Assembly: GCA_019309565.1 (NCBI GenBank)
Contig: JAFDFZ010000025.1
Coordinates: forward strand, 1 to 64,000
Reading direction: 5' to 3'
DNA: 64,000 nt
Source of the DNA: Deltaproteobacteria bacterium
Lineage (GTDB): Bacteria; Desulfobacterota; Desulfobacteria; Desulfobacterales; SURF-15
Below, in pieces: positions 33,641-43,302 of the stretch (its first letter is position 1; the number at the start of each line of letters is the position of its first letter). Both the position numbers and the translations under genes were made by a program. A model generated the notes under the pieces. That model was given only the letters and a program-made list of their open reading frames with translations, was not told the origin of the DNA and ran no database searches.

Positions 33641-34429
33641 ATGGAATTTACCGTGCTTACGATTTTCCCGGACATGTTCCAGGCATTGCTGGGCCATGGA
33701 ATCATCCGAAAGGCAATATCACTTAAGAAAATAAATGTAACAATACTGAACATAAGAGACTTTGCGCCCGGGCCGCACAGGGTTACAGACGATACTCCGT
33801 ATGGGGGGGGCTGTGGAATGGTAATGAAACCAGAGCCGCTTGCCAGTGCCATAAGGGAGGCAAAGCACAGGGCGTGCGGCTCAAAAACGATTCTATTAAC
33901 GCCCCAGGGTCGTGTCTTTACTCAAGATATCGCCCGCAGCCTGCTTACGTTTGATGGGCTCATACTGGTGTGCGGCCGATATGAGGGAGTTGATGAACGA
34001 ATTCGCAGCGATTTTGTTGATTTTGAAATCTCCATTGGTGATTATGTACTGACGGGGGGAGAGCTGGCAGCTATGGTAATCATCGACGCGGTCACAAGGC
34101 TCATCCCCGGCACCCTGGGGGGAGCGGATTCCGCAGGAAAAGATTCGTTTTCCGATTATTTGATCGAACATGCTCATTATACAAAGCCAAGAACATTCGA
34201 AGGACAATCGGTGCCAGAGATGCTGTTGTCCGGACACCATCAGGAAATAGAGAAATGGAGACTGGAATCATCGCTGATTCGAACTTTTTTGAAACGAAAG
34301 GATCTGCTTGAACGCAGGGCGCTGAGCCGGCAGGAAATAGACATTTTGAAGAAATGGCGCTTTGAGCTTGAAAACATCATTCACTCCCAATCTGTACGTA
34401 GCCCTGATACATTATCCGGTAGTCAATAA
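33641..34429 (+). CDS. trmD: tRNA (guanine37-N1)-methyltransferase
   Basis: A 262-residue SPOUT enzyme that methylates G37 to prevent frameshifting. Knot motifs are YGGGCGMVMKPEPL near residue 57, CGRYEGVDERI near 110 and GDYVLTGGELAAM near 133, with the C-terminal RRP-type end. Its 3' end is overlapped by 68 bases by the next methyltransferase gene in another frame. Confidence 0.95.
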   Translation: MEFTVLTIFPDMFQALLGHGIIRKAISLKKINVTILNIRDFAPGPHRVTDDTPYGGGCGMVMKPEPLASAIREAKHRACGSKTILLTPQGRVFTQDIARSLLTFDGLILVCGRYEGVDERIRSDFVDFEISIGDYVLTGGELAAMVIIDAVTRLIPGTLGGADSAGKDSFSDYLIEHAHYTKPRTFEGQSVPEMLLSGHHQEIEKWRLESSLIRTFLKRKDLLERRALSRQEIDILKKWRFELENIIHSQSVRSPDTLSGSQ

Positions 34430-34943
34430 AGAAGGTGATATCATTGCCGCTGCAGTGACGAATCTGGATTTGCACGACATTTCCAGGGCTTCGAAGACTT
34501 ACGGGGTAAAACGGTTTTATGTGGTCACCCCGCTAAAAGATCAGAAGGCGCTGGTATGCCGAATCCGGCATCACTGGGTTCAGGGAGCAGGGGCACGGTA
34601 CAATCCCAACAGACGCGAGGCCATGGAGTTGGTTGCCGTTGCCGATTCATTGAAGGAGGTGGTGGATGAAATTGGCCGAAACAACGGACGCCATCCGAAA
34701 ACCGTTGTGACAAGCGCCAGAAGCGGCACGCGAAAGCTTGGCTTTATAACACTGCGTGAGATGATAGCTACGGGCACCCCCTGTGTTCTTATATTCGGAA
34801 CAGCATGGGGGCTTTCGGAAAGCGTGCTGTCAGCCGCAGACTACACTTTAGAACCTATACGGGGGTATTGCGGATATAATCACTTATCTGTGAGATCTGC
34901 CGCAGCCATCGTACTGGACAGGCTGCTGGGATCAAATCAATAA
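34362..34943 (+). CDS. SPOUT-type RNA methyltransferase (Methyltrn_RNA_4-like)
   Basis: A 193-residue protein with the trefoil-knot end typical of SPOUT methyltransferases: [16 protein letters not shown] near residue 145 and the closing [21 protein letters not shown]. The N-terminal half holds [18 protein letters not shown]. It fits the SAM-dependent RNA methyltransferase family placed next to trmD in Desulfobacterota and Aquificae; the target is unknown. The gene opens with TTG inside trmD (a second TTG two codons on is possible), so its translation probably depends on ribosomes finishing trmD. Confidence 0.8.
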   Translation: MSLKTSFTPNLYVALIHYPVVNKEGDIIAAAVTNLDLHDISRASKTYGVKRFYVVTPLKDQKALVCRIRHHWVQGAGARYNPNRREAMELVAVADSLKEVVDEIGRNNGRHPKTVVTSARSGTRKLGFITLREMIATGTPCVLIFGTAWGLSESVLSAADYTLEPIRGYCGYNHLSVRSAAAIVLDRLLGSNQ

Positions 34944-34990
34944 GACCAACCCGATTATCGGGTGAGAGGATATTTTTTAAGGGGGAGATA

Positions 34991-35338
34991 ATGGAAAAGA
35001 TAAAACAGTTAGAGCGAGAGATGATGCGGCTGGATTTGCCGGATTTCGCACCGGGCGATACTGTCAATGTTCATGTGAAAATCAAAGAAGGAGAAAAAGA
35101 GAGGATTCAGGTTTTTCAGGGGGTTGTTATCAGCAAACGGAAGGGAACCACCAACGCCACGTTTACCGTTAGAAAAGTTTCATACGGGATTGGCGTTGAA
35201 CGCATTTTTCCGCTCCATTCCCCTGTTATCGACAAAATCGAAGTGGTGAGCCGCGGCCGCGTCCGGCGGGCTAAAATTTATTATCTTAGAAATTTGAAGG
35301 GGAAAGCTGCAAGAATAAAGGAACGTCGCTTAACCTAG
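34991..35338 (+). CDS. rplS: 50S ribosomal protein L19
   Basis: A 115-residue ribosomal protein with the family stretch [28 protein letters not shown] and [11 protein letters not shown]. Its ribosome site is AAGGGGGAG. Located where trmD-rplS order is normally seen. Confidence 0.97.
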   Translation: MEKIKQLEREMMRLDLPDFAPGDTVNVHVKIKEGEKERIQVFQGVVISKRKGTTNATFTVRKVSYGIGVERIFPLHSPVIDKIEVVSRGRVRRAKIYYLRNLKGKAARIKERRLT

Positions 35339-35356
35339 TTCTGCCTGCAGCCGCCC

Positions 35357-35965
35357 ATGAAACCGGACCTGTGGAAATTCGAAAAAGAGGTTAAGGAAAA
35401 CGGTTTTGTAAGGATCGCCGGCATCGACGAGGCCGGTCGGGGCCCCCTGGCCGGCCCCGTGGTTTCTGCAGCCGTTATTTTGCCCCCGTGGTTTCCGGTT
35501 GAAAACATCAAGGATTCGAAGAAACTCTCCTCCGAAAACCGCTCGGCTCTTTATGAGCTTATTTACGAACATGCAGTGTCCGTTGGAACCGGGATCGTAG
35601 ACAGTCCGGAAATCGATCGGACAAACATCTTGAAGGCAGCTCTTCTTTCCATGCTGATAGCGGTCGAAAACTTGAATCCACAGCCGGATTTTCTTCTCAT
35701 TGACGGGGCTAACCGGATATCCTCAAGCTTGCCCCAAAAAACAATAATAAAGGGAGATTCGCTCAGTGCTTCGGTAGCCGCCGCCTCCATCGTCGCCAAA
35801 GTGACCAGAGACAGGCTCATGGAAAGGTACCATCTCGACTACCCTCAATTTGGATTTTGCTACCATAAGGGATATCCCACAAAGGCACATCTGGAGGCGA
35901 TCAAACGACATGGGTGCTGTTTCATCCATCGCCGAACCTTCAGAGGAGTTAAGCAGAATCTTTAA
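35357..35965 (+). CDS. rnhB: Ribonuclease HII
   Basis: A 202-residue enzyme that cuts RNA-DNA hybrids and removes single ribonucleotides. Catalytic acidic residues lie in GIDEAGRGPLAGPV near residue 20, in LIDGANRI near 115, and in KGDSLSASVAAASIVAKVTRD near 135. Typical neighbour of rplS. The end HRRTFRGVKQNL is family-like, so the gene is complete. Confidence 0.95.
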   Translation: MKPDLWKFEKEVKENGFVRIAGIDEAGRGPLAGPVVSAAVILPPWFPVENIKDSKKLSSENRSALYELIYEHAVSVGTGIVDSPEIDRTNILKAALLSMLIAVENLNPQPDFLLIDGANRISSSLPQKTIIKGDSLSASVAAASIVAKVTRDRLMERYHLDYPQFGFCYHKGYPTKAHLEAIKRHGCCFIHRRTFRGVKQNL

Positions 35966-35974
35966 CCGATTCAT

Positions 35975-36346
35975 ATGACACGGCATCGACAACAATTCGC
36001 CAAAGAAAGCGAGTCCGATGCGGTTCGGTTTCTAAAGAAAAGAGGATACAAAATTTTAGAGCAGAACTACCGAAACAGGATCGGGGAGATCGACATTATC
36101 GCCAAAGATAAGAACACCATTGTGTTTGTGGAAGTGAAAGCCAGAAAATCTCGCTATTATGGAGATGCAAAATGGGCCGTTAATTCCAGAAAACAGAGGA
36201 AAATATCCATGGTGGCCTTATATTATCTAAAAGCGACAAAACAAACTCAGGCAAAGGCACGATTCGATGTGGTCACAATCCATGAGGAAAAAGAAGAGCC
36301 TCAGATAGAAATCATAAAGAATGCCTTCGAACTTGCCTATGGCTGA
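35975..36346 (+). CDS. yraN: YraN-family (UPF0102) nuclease-fold protein
   Basis: A 123-residue protein of the UPF0102 family. The restriction-endonuclease-like motif is seen as RIGEIDIIAKDKNTIVFVEVK near residues 38-58, with the Asp and Glu-x-Lys metal-site residues in place. Cellular function is not established. It follows rnhB by nine bases, and its end is overlapped by rsmI. Confidence 0.92.
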   Translation: MTRHRQQFAKESESDAVRFLKKRGYKILEQNYRNRIGEIDIIAKDKNTIVFVEVKARKSRYYGDAKWAVNSRKQRKISMVALYYLKATKQTQAKARFDVVTIHEEKEEPQIEIIKNAFELAYG

Positions 36347-37202
36347 TCGAAAACATCATCCCCAAAGCGGGGCCCTATATATTGTTGCCACTCCCATCGG
36401 TAACAGAGAGGATATTACCCTAAGGGCGCTTCGGATTCTTAAGGAAGTGGATCTCATCGCAGCTGAAGACACCCGCAGGACAAGGAGGCTGCTTGCCCAT
36501 TACAAAATCAAAAACCGCTTAACCTCATATCACGAACACAATGAAACACAGCGGAGCCAAAAATTAGTCCAAAAACTAAAACAGGGAGCATCCCTGGCTT
36601 TGGTGTCAAATGCAGGGACACCTGCAATATCAGACCCCGGGTATGCGCTTATTGAAGCGGCGATTTCAAACGACATCAAGATAATCCCGGTTCCCGGTGC
36701 ATCCGCGTTCACCGCTGCCCTCAGTGTCTCGGGTCTGCCCACAGACTCTTTTGTTTTCACGGGTTTTCTTGCCAAGAAGCAAACCAAACGCTTGAAACAA
36801 CTCCAGGAGCTTGCAGCGGATAAGCGTACCCTGATATTTTATGAGTCTCCCAAGCGGATTCGAACCTTGTTAAACGAAATGATCCAGGTCATGGGGGACC
36901 GATATGCAGTGCTGTCAAGAGAGATGACCAAGCGTCATGAAGAGTTCTTGAGGGGACCTTTATCCGAAATCGAAGCGCAGTTGAGCACGCGGCCCGAAGT
37001 GAAAGGGGAATTTACACTCATGGTGGCAGCCGCAAACGACATCCCAGAATCCATTGATTCACTAAAGGAAGAGCTTGAAAGGGAGCTGACAGCAGAAACG
37101 AGTCCACTTTCTGATATCGTAAGAGGGATGGCAAAAAAGTATGGAATTTCAAGAACCCGGCTATATAAAATGGCCCTGGAAATAAAATCTAAGAGAAGGT
37201 AA
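36321..37202 (+). CDS. rsmI: 16S rRNA (cytidine1402-2'-O)-methyltransferase
   Basis: A 293-residue tetrapyrrole-methylase-fold enzyme. Signatures are YIVATPIGNREDITLRAL near residue 20, AEDTRRTRRLL near 50, SNAGTPAISDPG near 95, and PGASAFTAALSVSGLPTD near 125. It overlaps yraN by 26 bases if the first ATG is used, or by 8 with the ATG six codons later, which would be nearer the usual family start. Last gene of the ffh operon. Confidence 0.94.
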   Translation: MPSNLPMADRKHHPQSGALYIVATPIGNREDITLRALRILKEVDLIAAEDTRRTRRLLAHYKIKNRLTSYHEHNETQRSQKLVQKLKQGASLALVSNAGTPAISDPGYALIEAAISNDIKIIPVPGASAFTAALSVSGLPTDSFVFTGFLAKKQTKRLKQLQELAADKRTLIFYESPKRIRTLLNEMIQVMGDRYAVLSREMTKRHEEFLRGPLSEIEAQLSTRPEVKGEFTLMVAAANDIPESIDSLKEELERELTAETSPLSDIVRGMAKKYGISRTRLYKMALEIKSKRR

Positions 37203-37212
37203 GGGATTTACA

Positions 37213-39375
37213 ATGGAAAATTTAGATGCGATTTTTTCACCGGAATCCGTAGCGGTTGTGGGCGCGTCGACCACACCCGGCAAGGTGGGGCATGATATCT
37301 TCGAGAACATCTTAAGAGGGGGGTATACGGGGACACTCTACCCTGTAAATCCTTATGCAAAATCCGTATTGAGTGTCAGGGCCTATCCTTCCATTACTGA
37401 AATCCCCGACCATGTCGATCTTGCGATGATTATCCTGCCGCCCAAGCTCGCCCTTGAGACGGTACAGGAAGCCATCAAAAAAGGCGTGAAGGGTATTGTA
37501 ATCGTATCTGCAGGGTTCAGAGAAGTGGGAGGGGAGGGACTTGAAATCGAAAATAGAATAGTCTCGCTCTGCAGGGAGGCCAACATCCGTGTGGTGGGTC
37601 CCAACTGCCTTGGTGTAATCAATCCGATGCCGACTGTAAGGCTGAATGCAAGCTTCTCGGCCCGCATGCCGACCCCCGGCAACATCTCCTTTATCTCTCA
37701 AAGCGGGGCGCTATGCACGGCTGTGCTGGATTTTGCAGCGGATCGAGACTTTGGTTTTTCAAAATTTGTTTCCATCGGCAACAAAGCAGATGTGGATGAG
37801 CTGGATTTGTTGCAATACCTTCACCAAGACCCAGATACGGAAGTCATTCTCATCTATCTGGAAGAACTCAGGAGGGGACCTGAGTTTATCGAAGCGGTCA
37901 AGGAGATTACTTCGGGGGATTATCGGCCTACACCGGTGCTGGCGATAAAATCCGGAAGAACCGCTGCCGGCGCCCAGGCCGCTGCCTCCCATACCGGTGC
38001 GCTGGCAGGGACCGAGGCCGTATACGATGCCATCTTCAAGCAGTCAGGAATCATTCGGGTTGACTCCATAGATGAACTGTTCGATTTTGCCAGCGCATTT
38101 GCATACAAAAACGAAAGCGCACTGGGCAAGCTGCGAAGAAAGGTGCCGCATGGGAATCGCGTGGCGATCGTAACCAACGCAGGGGGCCCGGGGATTGTTG
38201 CAACCGATATGACGGTATCTTCCGGGCTGCAGCTGGCGACATTTAAGGCCGATACCATAGAGGCGCTGGCAAGCCACCTGCCCAGAACTGCAAATTTACG
38301 TAATCCTGTAGATATAATCGGTGATGCCGCCCAGGACCGTTATGAAAATGCGCTTGATGCGGTCATAAAGGATGAAGGTGTTGATGGCGCACTGGTGATT
38401 CTCACACCTCAGTCCATGACCAATGTTTTGGCAACCGCAGAGGCCATCGTTAGAATCGCACGGCGCTCTCATAAGCCGATCCTGTGTTGCTTCATGGGTA
38501 TTGTGGACGTGTCCTCCGGAGTTAAATATCTTCAGGAACATGGCATACCCGTTTACCGATTTCCCGAAAACGCAGCCAAGGCCTTCGGAGCCATATACCG
38601 GTATTCGCAGTGGATGAATCGGCAGCATCTTGCTCAATTTAAGTTGCACCACGATACCGTAAAGGCAAAAGAAATTGTTAAAGGCTGGCTTGCCGATGGC
38701 ACAAAACAGCTGGGTGAACTTGAAGGAATCGAACTGTTGAAATGTTACGGCTTTTACGTATTACCCACACAGCTTGCTCAAAACGCGGAGGAAGCCGGCA
38801 AGATCGCCGATGAGATCGGCTACCCCGTTGTCATGAAAATCGTATCGCCAGATATACTTCATAAATCCGATGCCGGAGGGGTAATGGTGGGGCTGGATAG
38901 CCGAGCGGAAGTGGAAAAGGCCTATGACACAATTGTCAAAAGCGCCTTGGCCTTTAAATCCGATGCGAATATCAAAGGCATCTTGATTCAGAAGAAGGCG
39001 CTGCCGGGCAGGGAAATTATTCTTGGAATGAATCGATATCCTGTATTCGGCCCCCTGCTCATGGTGGGGCTGGGAGGCATTTTCGTTGAAATATTTCAAG
39101 ATGTGGTATTTCGGCTTGCTCCCATCGGTCGAAACGAGGCACGGCGCATGGTTCGGAGCATCAAAGGGTACAAGTTGTTCAAAGGGTTTAGAGGTCGGTC
39201 CAGGGCGGATCTCGATATTTTAGAAAAACATCTGGTCAGCCTATCCGATCTTGTCATCAATCATCCCGAGATCAAAGAGATGGACATCAATCCACTGCTG
39301 GTGCATGATGAGGGCAAGGGGGCCACCGTGGCTGATTGTCGAATCATTCTGGAATCTGATGAAGCATCGAGCTGA
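37213..39375 (+). CDS. ADP-forming acyl-CoA synthetase (fused alpha and beta subunits)
   Basis: A 720-residue cytoplasmic enzyme that makes ATP from acyl-CoA, or acyl-CoA from acid and ATP. The alpha part (residues 1-460) has the CoA-binding AVVGASTTPGKVG, the GPNCLGVINP and SFISQSGALC motifs and the phosphorylated His in AASHTGALAGTE near 260. The beta part (about 490-720) is an ATP-grasp domain with VVMKIVSPDILHKSDAGGV. No acetyltransferase domain is attached, unlike the Pat-type proteins. It follows rsmI by ten bases. Substrate could be acetate, propionate or an aryl acid. Confidence 0.9.
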   Translation: MENLDAIFSPESVAVVGASTTPGKVGHDIFENILRGGYTGTLYPVNPYAKSVLSVRAYPSITEIPDHVDLAMIILPPKLALETVQEAIKKGVKGIVIVSAGFREVGGEGLEIENRIVSLCREANIRVVGPNCLGVINPMPTVRLNASFSARMPTPGNISFISQSGALCTAVLDFAADRDFGFSKFVSIGNKADVDELDLLQYLHQDPDTEVILIYLEELRRGPEFIEAVKEITSGDYRPTPVLAIKSGRTAAGAQAAASHTGALAGTEAVYDAIFKQSGIIRVDSIDELFDFASAFAYKNESALGKLRRKVPHGNRVAIVTNAGGPGIVATDMTVSSGLQLATFKADTIEALASHLPRTANLRNPVDIIGDAAQDRYENALDAVIKDEGVDGALVILTPQSMTNVLATAEAIVRIARRSHKPILCCFMGIVDVSSGVKYLQEHGIPVYRFPENAAKAFGAIYRYSQWMNRQHLAQFKLHHDTVKAKEIVKGWLADGTKQLGELEGIELLKCYGFYVLPTQLAQNAEEAGKIADEIGYPVVMKIVSPDILHKSDAGGVMVGLDSRAEVEKAYDTIVKSALAFKSDANIKGILIQKKALPGREIILGMNRYPVFGPLLMVGLGGIFVEIFQDVVFRLAPIGRNEARRMVRSIKGYKLFKGFRGRSRADLDILEKHLVSLSDLVINHPEIKEMDINPLLVHDEGKGATVADCRIILESDEASS

Positions 39376-40045
39376 CAGGCAAGATGTTAAGTGTCGGGCA
39401 ATGGATCACCATCTTGTTGAAGACTCTAATTACACCATTTATCCGGTTATTTTATCGGTGCCTGAAGAAAGAAAAACACTTACCGGAAGGCAAAAAGTGG
39501 CCTATCTTAGCAAGCTTGCCCGGCAGGCCGGGAGGATTTCCGCTCAAAGACAGGGAGCAGATATCGGTGAGTTTGCGAAAAACGAAAACGGTGTGCCTGC
39601 CCCGTGCTGCGGTTATCACTGGTCGATTTCTCACAAATCCGAGTACGTCGGCGGGGTTGTGGCTCCCTTTCCGATCGGCCTGGATATTGAAAAAATACGG
39701 CCTTTTTCAAGCGGGTTGTTTGAAAGAACCGGCACCAATGCAGAATGGCGGCTTATTGACTCTAATCCACAAATCCTGTTCTTTCGGTACTGGACATCCA
39801 AAGAAGCTGTGTTAAAGGCCGAAGGAAAGGGTATTGAAGAGCTTTCAAAGTGCAGAATCTTAAAAATTAGGGATGAAAACCATCTTATGGTTGCTTACAA
39901 TGGCAGGCAGTGGCTGATAGAGCATTTCTTTTTCGATCATCACGTTGCATCTGTTGTTTGCAATGGCAGTTCAATTCGATGGGCTATTTTCGATGGTAAG
40001 GTCGCCATACCTGAATTACCAATAAATGATCCTGTTAAAAAATAA
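39359..40045 (+). CDS. 4'-phosphopantetheinyl transferase (Sfp-like)
   Basis: A 228-residue enzyme that moves phosphopantetheine from CoA to a carrier protein. Landmarks are HWSISHKSEYVGG near residue 90, the metal-binding PIGLDIEKIRP near 107, and WTSKEAVLKAEGKGIEE near 145. The ATG chosen overlaps the end of the synthetase gene by 17 bases and has GGA ahead of it; another ATG lies 14 codons on. No polyketide or peptide synthetase is in the window, so the carrier may be fatty-acid ACP or encoded elsewhere. Its end overlaps the permease gene on the other strand by 11 bases. Confidence 0.85.
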   Translation: MKHRADRQDVKCRAMDHHLVEDSNYTIYPVILSVPEERKTLTGRQKVAYLSKLARQAGRISAQRQGADIGEFAKNENGVPAPCCGYHWSISHKSEYVGGVVAPFPIGLDIEKIRPFSSGLFERTGTNAEWRLIDSNPQILFFRYWTSKEAVLKAEGKGIEELSKCRILKIRDENHLMVAYNGRQWLIEHFFFDHHVASVVCNGSSIRWAIFDGKVAIPELPINDPVKK

Positions 40046-41831
40046 CACGAACGCCACCCAGATCCTGTATCGAAAAGGAATGTTTCTCCTCCGGAGCCCC
40101 GATAAAGATGTTGTTATGAGCTACTCCAAATTCTTTTGATACCTCTTCGATGATTTCCGGACCAAATTTCCCCTCCCGCACCACCAGCTCAATTTTAAGC
40201 GTCGGATAAATCTCTTCGATGATTTTCAACACCTCCCTTAGAGATTTCTCCTCGTTTTGCCCGGGGTTCGAATAGAGGTGGATCACGATAACCGAACGAC
40301 TCGATTCATTTTTCACAATATAGTTAAACGCAGCATGCAGTCTTCCAAGGCCCACTGCCCGCGTAAACAGAATCACCCGCTGATCTGTTATGGCGGTAAT
40401 GTTGTCGATTACTCTGGTACGCCACACAAGCATGTTCGACATGAGATTGTTCAACACCTGCAGTACCCCTTTCAAAATGGGTATTCTCAGGTACATAATA
40501 AGAACCAGCAGCACGGTGGGAATAAAATACTGAAGAAAAAACAGAAGGTTGTTAAAATCAATGATTATATTGCCCAGCATTCCCAAACTGGTTGCTGTGA
40601 TTGCCACCAGGATGACACTCCAGGGTGCCCTGTAGGTTCGCTTAAGTTCCCTGCGTCTGAGCTTCAACAAGATGTTTCCGAAACCAAACAGGGTCATAAC
40701 CCCAAGAAAAGATATGGTGTACACGCCGGCCAAAGACAGCAGGCTGCCTTTGGTGGCTATGAGAATGGAGGAACATAGAAGAAAGAAGGTGATAATTATT
40801 CGATGGCAGGTCCCTCTATGATTTTTTTTCAATAAAAATTGAGGAAGACATTGATCCAAGGCCATTCGTTGAACCAAACCGGTAACACCCACGAAACTGG
40901 TCAACACCGCACCTGAAAGAACAGCGGCAGCATCAAGAACGATAATCATTTTAAAGGTTACGCCGCCCATCTGATACGCCATCTCTGAAAGCAGATGATC
41001 TTTGAACAATATGATTTTGGCAACCGGTAACATGCATAGAGAAAGAATCGAGGTCAACGGGTTAAATATTCCAACAGTCACTAACATGTTTCGAAGGGTT
41101 TTTCGAAAAACTCCTGCATCCTGCTCTTCGACAAAGTTTGCAGAGCTTTCAAAACCGCTAATCCCCAACAAAGCCGCCGAGAACCCCAGGGAAATAGCGA
41201 TAAGAAGATCTTTTCCAACCGGAATGGTCTTAAGATTGTCCCACAGGATATGAAAGTCCCCTGGCAGACTGAAGAATCCCAGGATGCAGAACGTGGTAAG
41301 CGTGCTTATATGGAATATGAATATCGTCAGCGCAACTACAGCCGATTCGGTAATTCCGATAATTGCCAGGGTGGCAAACACGGCAAGCACCAGAATCGTT
41401 CCTTCAACCACATTGAATGAGGAGAAAACCGAATGCACGTATTCTACAGCAGTCTTGGATGAAATAACCGCTGTGGCAATATAAGAAAGGATGGTCATGC
41501 AGGCTGCCAGGGCGGCGGAAAACTTGCTGGTGCAGTTCAGAAGGCAGTTATAGGTGCCGCCGTTCAACGGCAGGGCTTCGACAACTTCTGTATATACTTT
41601 TTTATATAAATAGAGGACGAAAATAACCAACAAAAGCACAACCGGAGCAAGCGTGCCCGCAAATACTGCTGCAATCGCGGAAACATAAAGACAGGAGGAG
41701 GAAATGTCGTTGCCGCAGATCCCTGTGGCAAGCCATTGGTTGAGTCGTTTTTTGCGTGCAGGCCCTATGAACAATTCTTGGGTGGAATGGGCATGGCCTG
41801 GAGCGACTGAATCTGAGGTATCGTTTTCCAT
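40035..41831 (-). CDS. APC-superfamily permease with C-terminal cytoplasmic domain
   Basis: A 598-residue inner-membrane transporter with about twelve helices across residues 30-445. The first helix carries GICGNDISSSCLYVSA and helix 2-3 has ALPLNGGTYNCLLN; helix 6 shows GISGFESSANFVEEQ, typical of amino acid/polyamine permeases. Residues 455-598 are soluble and alternate strands and helices (RVILFTRAVGLGRLHAAF, SVIVIHLYSN), like a universal-stress-protein-type regulatory domain. The transported substrate is unknown. The gene stands alone, convergent with the transferase gene. Confidence 0.85.
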   Translation of the reverse strand: MENDTSDSVAPGHAHSTQELFIGPARKKRLNQWLATGICGNDISSSCLYVSAIAAVFAGTLAPVVLLLVIFVLYLYKKVYTEVVEALPLNGGTYNCLLNCTSKFSAALAACMTILSYIATAVISSKTAVEYVHSVFSSFNVVEGTILVLAVFATLAIIGITESAVVALTIFIFHISTLTTFCILGFFSLPGDFHILWDNLKTIPVGKDLLIAISLGFSAALLGISGFESSANFVEEQDAGVFRKTLRNMLVTVGIFNPLTSILSLCMLPVAKIILFKDHLLSEMAYQMGGVTFKMIIVLDAAAVLSGAVLTSFVGVTGLVQRMALDQCLPQFLLKKNHRGTCHRIIITFFLLCSSILIATKGSLLSLAGVYTISFLGVMTLFGFGNILLKLRRRELKRTYRAPWSVILVAITATSLGMLGNIIIDFNNLLFFLQYFIPTVLLVLIMYLRIPILKGVLQVLNNLMSNMLVWRTRVIDNITAITDQRVILFTRAVGLGRLHAAFNYIVKNESSRSVIVIHLYSNPGQNEEKSLREVLKIIEEIYPTLKIELVVREGKFGPEIIEEVSKEFGVAHNNIFIGAPEEKHSFSIQDLGGVRVIF

Positions 41832-42068
41832 GACGATATTTTTTTATATTTGAGTTGTTCCTGAATTTTCTATTTTTAAAGACTCGATGTTCCGGCACTA
41901 TCCCTGCGGGTGCAAATTAAGTATTATCAAGCCAATATTTACGATTATTCAAACCTCAAAAGGCTTATCCTAAAAAAATTGGACCAAGGTGTATAGGCAT
42001 TTCCAGAAGAAGTCAAGATTGAAAGCCCATCAGGTGGGTGAAAGTGTATCTTTTCATGCTGCCGCAAA

Positions 42069-42869
42069 TTACAGGATAAGGCGATGTTCTCCACAGAACA
42101 CATAGATGCCGTTTCCCTTTTCATTGCTTGCCAGGGTCATGTTCAGTTCCGTTGCAAGGGCAACAGCCAGCGAAGTGGGGCGTGACATTGCAAAAATAAC
42201 GGGGATACGCGCTCTTGCCGCCTTTTGCACAAGTTCATAACTGATTCTCGATGACAAAATCAATAATGTGGCCCGATCCAGGTTGCCATTGAGAAAAAGC
42301 CTGCCAATCGCCTTGTCAAGAGCATTGTGCCGGCCCACGTCCTCGGCGGTGCTCAGCACTTGATAATTAGAATCATAGATGACCGCTGCATGAGAAGCCC
42401 GTGTTTTTTTGCGAAGTGGCTGCTGGTCTGCAAGCATCTCAAGGCATCGTGCTGATTTTTGTATTTCGATTTTTCCGGTATTCTCCAACGGGCGAACCCT
42501 TTGATAAAGGTCTTCCACAATCTCTTTGCCACAGAGACCACAGCTTGTCTGACTTATGTAACCGCGCCTATCAAGGATCTCTGTTATTTTTTCCCGGTGA
42601 GAGGGTTTCAGCGTAACCGTAACCACATTTGTATCTGAATCATCACAAAACGCGATGGTTGCAAAATCATCCGGCGAGTCGACGATCCCTTCTCCAAGAC
42701 AAAAACCTGCCACATGGGCAATCTCATCACCAGGGGTTCGCATGATCACCGAATAGGGGTTACCCTGTATGCGTATGGACAGCGGTTCTTCTCCAACAAG
42801 AGCCTGATCCGCTATGACCCTGGATCTCTTATTCCAGTTGATTACCGAATGTTTTTCCAGTGTTTCCAC
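42069..42869 (-). CDS. fdhD: Formate dehydrogenase accessory sulfurtransferase
   Basis: A 266-residue protein that passes sulfur from a cysteine desulfurase to the molybdenum or tungsten cofactor of formate dehydrogenase. The sulfur-carrying cysteine pair is in TSCGLCGKE near residue 115, and VGRHNALDKAIGRL near 183 and SRISYELVQKAA near 210 are family motifs. It starts with GTG five bases after GAGGAG, one base after the MOSC stop, so both are co-translated. No formate dehydrogenase gene is in the window. Confidence 0.93.
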   Translation of the reverse strand: METLEKHSVINWNKRSRVIADQALVGEEPLSIRIQGNPYSVIMRTPGDEIAHVAGFCLGEGIVDSPDDFATIAFCDDSDTNVVTVTLKPSHREKITEILDRRGYISQTSCGLCGKEIVEDLYQRVRPLENTGKIEIQKSARCLEMLADQQPLRKKTRASHAAVIYDSNYQVLSTAEDVGRHNALDKAIGRLFLNGNLDRATLLILSSRISYELVQKAARARIPVIFAMSRPTSLAVALATELNMTLASNEKGNGIYVFCGEHRLIL

Positions 42870-42870
42870 A

Positions 42871-43302
42871 TCAACTCCTCAGCTCAATGGGATCCCCGCA
42901 TGAAACGATGCCACCCCTTAGTACTTTGGCAAAAACGCCTTCCCTTGGCATGATACAATCCCCGGCCTGATAAAAGATGGCGCATTTTCGGACACATTCT
43001 TTGCCGATCTGAGTGATTTCCAAAATAACGGTGTCACCGATTTTAACCCGTGTGCCAACAGGAACCGATTTCCAATCGACACCGATGGTTGCGATATTTT
43101 CAGCAAAATCCCCAAAACTTACATCCAAGCCCCTGTTGCGTGATTCCTCGATGCGCTCGGCTGCCAGCAGACTCACCTGCCGGTGCCAGTCGCCGGCATG
43201 GGCATCGCCCTGGATACCATGATCCGGAATGATATGTACTTTTTCAACAATATCTTTTCTGGTGCCTTTTTTCTTGCTGAGTGCAAGCGATACAACTTTC
43301 AT
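42871..43302 (-). CDS. MOSC-domain protein
   Basis: A 143-residue protein of the MOSC family (molybdenum cofactor sulfurase C-terminal-like). Visible motifs are HGIQGDAHAGDWHRQVSLL near residue 30, FAENIATIGVDW near 66, and the conserved cysteine in IGKECVRKCAIF near 103. Such stand-alone MOSC proteins are thought to handle sulfur or a pterin cofactor. Direct coupling to fdhD supports a role in molybdo- or tungsto-enzyme maturation. Confidence 0.9.
   Translation of the reverse strand: MKVVSLALSKKKGTRKDIVEKVHIIPDHGIQGDAHAGDWHRQVSLLAAERIEESRNRGLDVSFGDFAENIATIGVDWKSVPVGTRVKIGDTVILEITQIGKECVRKCAIFYQAGDCIMPREGVFAKVLRGGIVSCGDPIELRS

Noticed and set aside
39251-39358. Longer N-terminus for the phosphopantetheinyl transferase.
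   Set aside because: That part lies inside the synthetase coding region in another frame and does not resemble the family; the start at 39359 is preferred.
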